64,000 nt of DNA from Daldinia sp. FL1419 (lineage: Eukaryota > Ascomycota > Sordariomycetes > Xylariales > Hypoxylaceae): positions 124,001 through 188,000 of the forward strand of contig MU623390.1 of the NCBI GenBank assembly GCA_025201765.1. The letters are read 5' to 3'. Position numbers and translations under genes: made by a program. Shown here one piece after another: positions 49,916-58,792 of the stretch (position 1 is the stretch's first letter; each line of letters starts with the position of its first letter). The notes beneath the pieces are model-generated. The model ran no database searches, was not told the origin of the DNA, and saw only the letters and a list, made by a program, of their open reading frames with translations.

Positions 49916-51199
49916 TTATTTTGAGACCTTTCGTATCCCTTACATGGCAGCATTTTCTGGCGTTAGCCAAGCCTTTGGTACCTCATTCGATTTTACTCCT
50001 TCGGTCATTAAGCATTACGGTCGTCATATTTGAGTTCGGGTCTTTAGGCATTTGTTTTTTTCCATCGTTCCGGGCATTTTAGTCGAGGGAAAGGACTCAC
50101 TACTGCATACGGCGGCCGTTTTTGGGTGGAATGGACTGGCGTTCTATCTTACAATACCCCAGGAGGTGGTGGGAAACCCGGCTCGGAGCAGCCGGGGATG
50201 GTTCTATTATTTTCATGATATCTCACGTCCGAGACATCCGGAACAATGAGGGCTCTCCTTTCGCTTGTTTCTAACATACCACCTACCTTTTTCTCACGTC
50301 TTTTTTCTCACCTGGTCTTACTTTACTATGTCCCTCGGGCATCGTTTTCATATGTGCGGGCTGGGTCTGGTTCTATTTTTTTTTCTTTCTTTCTTCCAAT
50401 GATACCTCGAAGGCGGCGGAGTTTACGGGGAGGGGGGGACCATACTTCTGAGAGATTGCGTTCTTTTTTTTTTCTTTTTTTTTTCTTTTCTTCGCATTTG
50501 CATCGTCACATCGTTGATCGGGGAGTTCAGTTTTTTTTTCAGGGTTCCTACATGTAAGCCGTTGCGACCCGCCCGCTGGCGTTGGCCCTCGGCATCGTTT
50601 AATTCTGTTGTATTCATTGACATCTCGTTGAAATGGGAACCCGAATTTGGTGGGAAGAGAAAGGCACACGGAAGGCTGATAGGATCTTATATACGCCGCT
50701 AGCATAATCCCCGGGCTATCCTAATATTCCAATACGTTTACTTACAGCGACGACGCCGATGTTGACATGCACTGGAGTGACACTGTTTTTTTTTTTGTTT
50801 TGTTTTTTTTCCTTTTGGGATAATTTATGTCTTGAAGATTATATATGTTGTGCCATGTTGTATTCATCTAACCATAAGGTAAGTTGAAATGCTGTCCAAG
50901 CCGGCAACTAGTATTATCCCTGACAGTTAGTATACTACATATGTACCTAATATCTATAGGTAGGACCCGAGGTAGTAAACCCGGTTTTCCTTTTTCCTTT
51001 TTTTCTTTTTTTTCGGTCTACCTGCCGTGCTACGTGACCCCGTTTTCCCTTTCGCCCGACTTATTACGTAAATGCGTCTCCTACGCCCTACCGTACGGAA
51101 TTACCACATCATAGTTACGTACGTACGTATACCTCTCAAGGTAGTGGGTGGGTACCTACTCATGTAGGTAGGTGACACTAGACCATACTACACAACACA
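49916..51199. other. Gene-free stretch between convergent genes
   Basis: This is 1.3 kb between the ends of the bHLH gene and NPR3. It holds several long T runs and T/C tracts (50381-50395, 50464-50491, 50786-50815) and no supported gene. Confidence 0.55.
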
Positions 51200-53669
51200 C
51201 TACCAATGCCTCACGCACAGGAGATACTCGCTCATGGCGTTCAGGAGGTTCCACGCGTCGCGGCGCTTCAAGTCCTCGTGCAGGGCGACGCGCTCGAGGG
51301 CGTAGCGGCCGTTGAAGTATTTCCAGAAGTCGGGCCACTTGGCGCGGGGGTTTAGGTTCGAGCCCCCTGCTCCCCCCATTCTTGCTCTGTCTTTTCCGTT
51401 GTGGTTGCCCCCGGCATTGGAATGCGTGATGCGCTCGGGCAGGCGCCGGGCTATGGCTAGCAGGTACCGGGAGTCGCGGTCGCCGACGCGGCCAGCGTCG
51501 GAGATTATGATGGGGGTTAGGTGCGCGAGGTGGGGGGCCGTGTTTGTGGATGGGTGATCGGTTTGGTGCGGTGGGGGACGGCGGGCGTGGGCTGCGGCTT
51601 TTTCGGCGGCGGCGAGGTGTGCGCGGGTGGCGAGGCGGTCGAGACGGGCTTGCTCGGCGGCTTGTTCGCCTGCTGTGGCTGTTGTGGGGGATTTGATTGT
51701 TGCGGTGGAGGATGTCATCGATATGGATCCTGGAGGAGGGGACGATAGCGCCGCTGGACTGATGCTGCCGGGGTGGTCGTCCGTGTTCGGCTCGGCAGGG
51801 GAGGTTGGGGAGGTTGGGGAGTGCGGTTCGTCGGGCGACGAGTTAGGGGGTGAAGAAGATGTGTGAGAGGAAGATTCGGCAGAAGGATCAGTTGCGATGG
51901 AGCCACGGGCTTCCTGGAGAAGCTCCTCGGCTTCGATCTCGTAGTCAACTTCGTATAGGATCTCAGGCCAGACGACAACGTATGCGAAGGTACATAGTTG
52001 GGTCACCCAGCCGCCGCGCATGAGCCAGGCTAGCATGGATAGGTAAGTTGGGCGATGGTTCTTGCTAGGTGCAAACAGCTTGTAGGAACGAGGCGCTGCC
52101 GATAGAGCCGCGAGAAACTCGGGGAGGGGGGGAGCAAGAGGAAACGCTCGTGCCCACGCTTGGCTAGCTTTTGGTAACCTGCTCATATCGCTATTGGGCG
52201 ATAGGATATAAATGTCTCGCGCGTGTAACGGTGGGACGGCGATGGCTCGTCGCCAGAAGATGAAATGCTGCGCATATTTGCGCACTTGAGCCGGCGAGAG
52301 GGCTGTCCCTTGACCGATCTGATAAAACCTATTTAATATAAGTATTAATAAGTTTCCCTAATGATTTGGCTGTTTTTACTTACGACATTGTTGGCTTCGA
52401 AAGCCGGACAAATTCAATCATTGCTGCCGTCGTCTCATCCGGATCAGCCTGGAGCTCCGCGATGATCTTCTTCTCGTCACTCATCAATAACAGCGCAAAG
52501 TTCTTATCGAGAAAAGCGGGATCATTAAGACTGTCTTCTTCCACAAAAGTATTTGCAGTAGTGATCCATAACCCTTTAGTGCCGTGCCCGTCGTCGGGTG
52601 GCAGATCGGGTAGGTAGAACGGCACGGGAATCTGGACCGAATGTGTAACGGTACCTTCGGCGGTGTCTAGCTGCAAAGCCGCGATTCTGTTGTGGGAGAC
52701 GGACTCGTATACGTCCTGCATAGACGCTGCTAGAGATGATACCTCTAGGATTTCCCTCCATAATGTACTCATCTTGGTTCCTGCGTGTACTCTGTCAGTT
52801 TGCCAATCCCTTGTTATGTATAATGGAATGCTTAGACACATACTTGATTCCCGTCCCTTATCCTTCAAAGCCAAGATTCGCTTCGATTCTTTCCAGACGA
52901 AATCGCTCTTTTGCTGGCTATACTTGTAGGCCTTGTTAACCTTCTTGATGATGTGAAGGTAGAGATTCTCGGCCAACTCCTTGGCCTCGTGCTTTTTGGG
53001 ACTCAGGATGAAGACCAGGTTAAACATAGTCATTCCGCTCTTCTTCTCGTCAGCCTCATCCGGCGAGTTTCCGATAGTGGCATCTTCCGCCATGTCCTTG
53101 GTTTCTATCTGCGATGCATCACCTACGACGGTAGAATAATCTCCGTATTTGCCCGAGGGCTGAGCCTCAGTGTTCTCGGGCGACTTGGGTGATTGATACT
53201 TTGGCTGTTTCTTCTTCTTTCGCCAAATCCCATTCTCTGGAACGTATATGGGGTACGATGCGAAGCAAAGCTGCTCTAACGAGACATGAAAGAGCTTCTT
53301 ATGAAAAGCCCGGTTAGGTGTTAGAAGACTCTCTAGATCCCTAGTAGGATAACCGGCGACATGCTCCCAGGGTACTATCTGAGAACCGCTATCGGTTTCC
53401 AGATGGTCGTCATGGTTCCAATTCTGCAAATCGAACGACTTAGGTAGTGATCCGGAAGGCGCCTCAAAAGGGGGGTGAGACATCTGATTCAATAGCTCGT
53501 CGTCGTCGTCTAGCTCATCCCTAGCAGTATCATCGCTAGAGGGAGAAGCGCATGGCCCCTGGATCTGAGACGGATAGTGAAAGACAAACAAGGGTCCATC
53601 GCGCAAACGGTTGACAACCAAGGCGACGCCCAAGAAGTTGGAAGTATTTGGTAATATAGGAGACGCCAT
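51200..53669 (-). CDS. NPR3: Nitrogen permease regulator 3 (NPR3/NPRL3)
   Basis: Three exons, 53669-52844, 52780-52384 and 52328-51200, give 783 residues in frame. The start is the ATG of MASPILPNTSNFLGV; an in-frame GTG further upstream is not a likely eukaryotic start. Npr3 pairs with Npr2 and Iml1 in the SEACIT/GATOR1 complex at the vacuole. That complex acts as the GTPase-activating unit that inhibits TORC1 when amino acids are scarce. Conserved features are the longin-like N-terminus (LGVALVVNRLRDGPLFVFHYPSQ), LCFASYPIYVPENGIWR, FNLVFILSPKKHEA, and after the second exon FYQIGQGTALSPAQVRKYAQHFIFWRRAIAVPPLHARDIYI (split here by an exon join). The C-terminus ends with the helical ...LNAMSEYLLCVRHW. 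Exon 3 carries a long Ser/Pro/Ala-rich insert (about residues 540-640). The 63-bp intron at 52781-52843 is a multiple of three without a stop. Confidence 0.95.
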
Positions 53670-53972
53670 GTTCTTAGGATCTGGTATGACAGACGGCGAC
53701 ACAGGTCTTAGACGCGATAGTTATTTCCCCAAGCCTGAGGGTATGTGTATATGCTGCGGTCTCCCGAGGACCATTTCAGCTGGCTCGTGGCGTCGCATGT
53801 ACAGGCTTCATTTATGATTTGACTGCAACTAAATTCAAATAATGCCTTTTCAGTAGTTATTAGTAAATGAACCCGTTTTATCTCATGTAATTCTCTGTAA
53901 TTTTATTTATTATGTGTTGGCAAATCTCGTCGATAAGTCGAGTGATCCTGAAGTTATTCATGCAAGTATCAA

Positions 53973-54018
53973 GTATTGAATCCCTCTCGCATGTGAAGGC
54001 GCTCTATCCAATGAACTA
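53973..54018 (-). pseudogene. Degenerate tRNA-like or Pol III promoter-like sequence
   Basis: On the minus strand, TAGTTCATTGGATAGAGC (54018-54001) forms a perfect D-arm (GTTC/GAGC) and resembles an internal A box. About 20 bases further on, ATTCAATAC (53981-53973) resembles a weakened B box. No anticodon stem with a U33 and no T stem can be formed, so it is not a working tRNA as written. Confidence 0.3.
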
Positions 54019-54520
54019 GTACCTCTATCGGGCACGTATTGGTCCCACTTTATTAGAGTAGGTACTTAAGTTCCATGATGTATCACCTATCGATAGGTAG
54101 CCAAGTACCTAAAATCAATTCCATTCCTGTCCTCTTACAAAAGTAGCCTAATCTAATAACATAACATAACCTAGCCTAACCTATCACGTTCAACGACACT
54201 CGCCATATCATTTGTTATATACCAGTTATATACTAGAGTAATATGCTAGTTATGTGTTTATTTTAACAATCTATCGAAGCCGTAGCGGCTTGTTATGCTC
54301 TTGTCCTAACCCAGGTTACCTACTGTTCCGAGACGGATTTTGGCTTATATGGCCACCGGTTCATGAATATCTCTGAACCTCCCTGGGCCGAATAGCTACG
54401 TAGGCACCTAGATCCCTGGATTAGGTATTGCGATACCTGGGACACAGGGTTCCTTTTCATATAAGGCATAAATGGTTATATACATTATATCATATCAGTA
54501 GTTTAGTCTTGATTACGAAG

Positions 54521-54550
54521 ATAAATAAATAAATAAATAAATAAATAAAA
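54521..54550 (+). repeat. AAAT tetranucleotide microsatellite
   Basis: About seven uninterrupted ATAA/AAAT units lie immediately downstream of the small minus-strand ORF at 54578-54922. Confidence 0.85.
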
Positions 54551-54577
54551 ATATTTAACATGAAGCTTATAATTTTT

Positions 54578-54922
54578 TCATGCTTGGTTGGAGTCCTTCT
54601 CCCGAATCTTGCTCGTATCTTCATAAGTGATCTTCTTAGTACTATCATCATCTATACCTTCGCCCCAGTGGTTTATACGGCCAGTAGATACTCGCCTTTT
54701 GAGCATCGTAGGTGGTTGTATATTCTGTACCCTCAGATAAGCCTCGAAATAATTTTGTCGCAATTCATTGGGCTTAAGGGGAAGCACTTCCGATACTTCA
54801 GGCTTTATAACTGGTATCGCCACTTCTAGCGCGGGTATAAGAGGCTTGCATTGCGCCGGCCGTATAGGCTTCGGCGCTACCACCTTTACTATGCTCGTAA
54901 ACTGGGGGGCTTGGTCGGACAT
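54578..54922 (-). CDS. Hypothetical small protein, uncertain
   Basis: An open frame of 114 residues starts MSDQAPQFTS; an in-frame ATG at 54970 would add 16 residues. The N-terminal half is rich in Pro, Ile, Val and Lys (VVAPKPIRPAQCKPLIPALEVAIPVIKPE), and the C-terminal half is polar with charged clusters (NELRQNYFEAYLRVQN, ITYEDTSKIREKDSN). I do not recognise a family, signal peptide or membrane helix. It lies in AT-rich DNA next to a microsatellite. The balanced amino-acid composition is the only argument for coding. It could be a chance ORF or a decayed gene. Confidence 0.25.
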   Translation of the reverse strand: MSDQAPQFTSIVKVVAPKPIRPAQCKPLIPALEVAIPVIKPEVSEVLPLKPNELRQNYFEAYLRVQNIQPPTMLKRRVSTGRINHWGEGIDDDSTKKITYEDTSKIREKDSNQA

Positions 54923-55715
54923 GATGGCTACTGGATAATTGATTGGGATGGGGCTGGATAATGAATACATTTTTTGTAAAAGCGGTAATTTTCGAGTTAT
55001 AAATAGGAATGATTGTGGCGGCAGTGATCGAGTTGAGCAGAACAGATCAATAACTTGTTCTTATACCAATCTAAACGATATTCGAATCACAAAGGGTTGT
55101 GTGTTGAGCTCAAAAATGACGTTTAGAAGAGTCCCCAAACAACTCCTATTGTCTAGTTGAACAAACCACTCTAGAAAGGCATTGTTATATACAAAGCCAA
55201 CTTCGCGGCTGAGCCAGTAGCTTTTCGTAGTCGTAATTCGATAGCGGGTATGCTCGTTGGGTTCGTCACCGTCTATACACGCTTAGCTAGGAAATACCCG
55301 AAGACGCATTGTACTTTTTCACAACTACATAGTCATAGGGATCGAGCAAATAAGCCTCAATATGACGTAAAGTGATAGTCCTGATAGTCCGTTCTGAAAA
55401 GCTCGTTGAATGGTTTTATTCATTTTAATAACCCGCTGTGCAAACGAGATCCCGTCCCCATTCCCATCCTCATCCAGCCCGTCTGATGTCCAAGGAAAGT
55501 GATCCCTTCATTCGTTTTTATGTGCAAAACCCCCAGTTCCAGATTATGAGCACATATCTAAATACGCCCGCCAAAATATACACACATTCGAAGAAAGCCA
55601 TAATAATTCGTGACGTCATTCAATCAGCATTGGAATCCCTAGAATCTGAAGCCCATTGGTAGCTCTGTTTTAAACCCGGGTTGCCCAGCTGTAAGTCATT
55701 AAGTTAAATGATCGC

Positions 55716-56512
55716 TCAAATATACCCGCTAATCAAGCCCAGACAAACGCCGGCAGCGACAACGGCTATAGAAACAGGGGCGGGCCGTGCTGCAGTATTC
55801 CCGGTACCGATAATAAAACCTCCGGTTGTGCCAGCTTGGGTGCATTGGGCACTATGTAAATTATAACAAGCCTCGGATGATAAGCTCGAGCACACGGACG
55901 TCGCCGTCGCCGCCGGAAGCCCGGTGGCTTGCGTAGCAGCAACCGTCGTTCCACCTCCTCCCGGGACCACGATAGTCACACCGTACGCCGCACTACCCCC
56001 GCCTAGACCCGAAACGCACGATGCGTAGTTCCTCGAACATTGGTCGACGGCCGAAGTGCACGCTACTGAGTTCGGAAACGAAGTCGGTATATACGGGAAC
56101 GAGAAGTACGTGTTGCTCACGTAGGACACGGAGGGTGTTGGTCCGGTTGGCGCTACTCCGGTGCACGTCGCTCTACAATCCAATAAGATACGTAAGTTTC
56201 AATCCAACAAGCTGCATCCTAGAATGTAGATGATATCCATGAGATTACTTACGTGGTAGGGCAGCAAGCTGCTGATTTGTAGGCATCCAAGGCGCATAAT
56301 TGGCCATTTTGACAGCAAGTCCCTTCGAAGACGGGACCGCGATCCTCGCAACTGAAAAAGTTATTTGGGCAATCAATCGCCCTCCTATGGACGGGGGAGA
56401 AGTCCTCGAAAGTGCCGTACTCAAGCGGGTTAACGATGGGATCGGCGAGCGCGAGAGTGGTCGCAGCAGCTATCGAGAGGAGCGCAGCATGCTGGCAGAG
56501 CGTCAACCGCAT
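55716..56512 (-). CDS. Cysteine-rich secreted protein, probably GPI-anchored
   Basis: Two exons, 56512-56253 and 56172-55716, flank an 80-bp intron (GTAAGT...GTAG) and encode 238 residues. Residues 1 to about 23 form a signal peptide (MRLTLCQHAALLSIAAATTLALA). The mature part begins with a compact Cys cluster: CPNNFFSCEDRG, GTCCQNGQLCALDA, SAACCPTTATC. A second Cys-containing segment follows (VACTSAVDQCSRNYASC), then a Gly/Thr/Ala-rich stretch and one more Cys region (SVCSSLSSEACYNLHSAQC). The C-terminus ends in a hydrophobic helix (VSIAVVAAGVCLGLISGY) after a small-residue site, consistent with GPI attachment. The CC...C...CC spacing is common in fungal cell-surface proteins and some chitin-binding modules. 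Function is unknown; a cell-wall or surface role is inferred. Confidence 0.85.
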
Positions 56513-57583
56513 CTTCTATCCGGATATGTTCGCAAGCATCAAGTTGGACGATCACCTCCGCACAAGGCGGTCGCGCAGGTTTATAAACCGAGCGAGGATA
56601 CTCTGGAACAGGTTTATGTGGTATTCCGGTATTCCAATTCACCGCCGAGCTGACGGATGCTGCAGACACGAGGTGGGGAGATCGTTGGGTGGCAGCGCTT
56701 TACTGGCCTTGATTGGCTTTTTAGGTAATGTTATCTTTAGGTAAGGGTAACAAGTCGTGGTGTAAGTGGCTTTACGCGTTGGCTTTACAAGTTGGCTTCA
56801 CGAGTTGAGCTGTCTGGTTTTGTGTAATTAGAAGTAAACTTGCAGCCACATTTTCTAAGTTGGTTTTTCGAATAAGAAAAAGTTGGATATTAAAAGAGGT
56901 AGATAAGAGTTATCTAAGCGTAGCATGCATACAAACAGCAAGAAGTATGTGCTAGGTTGGAGAGGTGCATGGGAAAGATCAAAGTGATGTCAAAAAGTTA
57001 AGTCGACAGCGGTTGTTCGCCCAGCAACCAGACCACGCACAGCCCACTAAGTCCACTAGCCCACCTAACAACCTTGGAACGATTGCCCTGATCGACCCCC
57101 GGAGATCCTCGACCAATGTGGGGGGGAGCGGTTGAAGTTAGGTACCTTGTACATGCGAGGTACTCGACGATTTAACAAATGTTCGATATATCAACAGGTA
57201 TTATCTTTAACGTGTACCAATTTATATTTTTGGAAATATCTTCCATTTTTATATAGCACAATATACGATACTTAAAACTCCTTCCAATTCCTTATATTAG
57301 AAATGACTGTATAATATACGATTAAATCCTGTTAGAGTTACCTAGGTTAGTCGAATGTATCATGTACCCAAGTACTTAGCATAGTACGAATGATAATTTC
57401 TAGCACCGTCTCTTCAAAATTTCGGCCCTTCACATTTGACTTGACATTGAATTATCAAATCACGAGTTGAAACCGAACAAGAACATATCACACCGAAACT
57501 AGCTGACTGAAAAACATCCGACTTCGCTCGTATCCGATTTGATCACAATTGACGAGCCAGCAATAATAAGATAATATTTTCTC
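56513..57583. promoter_or_regulatory. Divergent intergenic region of the secreted-protein gene and COX19
   Basis: This is 1.07 kb between two start codons, so both promoters must lie here. The half nearer COX19 is AT-rich and contains a CCTAGGTTAG word (57341-57350). No specific factor-binding site could be assigned. Confidence 0.5.
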
Positions 57584-58049
57584 ATGAGCACCTTCGGCAG
57601 TCCCGGCGCGGGTCCATATACCGGAAAGCCTACCCCGTACGTCTCCCGGATATCAACCTATTCATGGAGGGAGGAATATGCTGACCCAAGTCACCTGCCT
57701 TTAGGCCCCAGCGAGGAAGTTTTCCCTTGGATCACGATGGTAAGCATATTCCATCATTCAAGTACATTTCCTTTCATTGACCATCTATTCCTAGGTGAAT
57801 GCAAAGCTGTCATGACCAAGTACCTCTCGTGTATAAAGAAGGTCAAAGGTGTCAATGACGAAGAGTGCCGCAACATCGCCAAGACGTACCTATCTTGCCG
57901 TATGGATCGGTAAGTTTTAACGCACATCCTAAGAGCGTCTGGCTTCTTTCTTACTGTCTAGGAATCTCATGGCGAGGGACGATTTCAAGAATCTAGGGTT
58001 TGCCGAGGAAATGAATACACCTTCAAATCCAGAGGACAAGGGACGGTAG
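57584..58049 (+). CDS. COX19: Cytochrome c oxidase assembly protein COX19
   Basis: Four exons, 57584-57636, 57705-57739, 57795-57909 and 57962-58049, splice in frame to 96 residues. Introns are 68, 55 and 52 bp with GTACGT, GTAAGC and GTAAGT donors. Cox19 is a soluble intermembrane-space protein that works with Cox11 in copper delivery to cytochrome c oxidase. It is imported by the Mia40 oxidative relay. The joined sequence starts MSTFGSPGAGPYTGKPTP, then PQRGSFPLDHDGECK, a match to the family that appears only after splicing the 35-nt second exon. The twin CX9C motifs are CKAVMTKYLSC and CRNIAKTYLSC, followed by the conserved RNLMARDDFKNLGF. Nothing essential appears missing. Confidence 0.96.
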
Positions 58050-58792
58050 CACGGCAACAGCTTGCAATTCAAACTTTTTCATTAAAACCCGTAGAAGAGG
58101 CCACTCAAGGTTATTCATCATGACTCCGGATTCTTACTCTCTTACGCCGCCAACCGCAGGTTCTCTCGCGGCCGGAACGTCGGACTGGCAGTAGTCTCAT
58201 TCCTTACCAGCGAGAACTACGAATACCAATCCTAAAGTTCGGTTTAGGGTCCTACTGTATTATTAGGTATACTAGGAGCCATTTTGGGATATTAGTTGAG
58301 AACGAGCGGAATTGTCGCTCATATTATGTATTACGAACTAAGTATATCCAAAGGCATACCCTCACGTCGAATGTTTATACCATACTGCCTGAGACCTAAC
58401 CTTACATACATCCCAAATCTACCATACAAATTTACATCCAACTAAGACAGGTAGTCTCCCCATTTTATCTTACAAGACTTGAATACTTTAGAGAGAACAT
58501 AACTTAGCATATTGTTTATTAATGTATAGCTTCCGATTCTCGTCGTGATTAGTGAAAATTAGGCATATCCGATTTATTCCCAGAATTGGCAAGGTTGAAA
58601 GACACCGGGTCCGGTGCCGGGCTAGTTGATTCCGAGTATTAAAGATCATATATAAAGGCCAAAAGAATCGATGATCTATCAGCCTTCAGGTTAACTACCT
58701 ACCTTATAATAATATGATATAAATAACTATACTCTCCCTTATACATAGTCCATTGGGTATTTGACTACAATTAACCAAGACGTTTCAACAAC
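58050..58792. other. Intergenic, COX19 3' end to fused ligase start
   Basis: This is 743 bp with no ORF of note. It contains the 3' UTR of COX19 and the AT-rich promoter of the next gene. Confidence 0.5.

Larger units (their letters stand above)
53670..55715. other. NPR3 promoter and AT-rich spacer
   Basis: This is 2.0 kb upstream of NPR3 and downstream of the secreted-protein gene. It holds a degenerate tRNA-like sequence (about 53970-54020), TAACATAACCTAGCCTAACC-like words near 54158-54182, an AAAT microsatellite (54521-54550) and the uncertain small ORF at 54578-54922. A 58-codon ORF at 55486-55662 (+) is also present but unsupported. Confidence 0.45.

Noticed and set aside
53670..53702. 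N-terminal extension of NPR3 from a GTG
   Set aside because: The family N-terminus begins at the ATG of MASPILPN, and GTG starts are not expected in nuclear fungal genes.
57584..57760. Reading the COX19 first exon through to WREEYADPSHLPLG and beyond
   Set aside because: This is intron sequence. Splicing at 57636/57705 and 57739/57795 restores the conserved PQRGSFPLDHDGECK.
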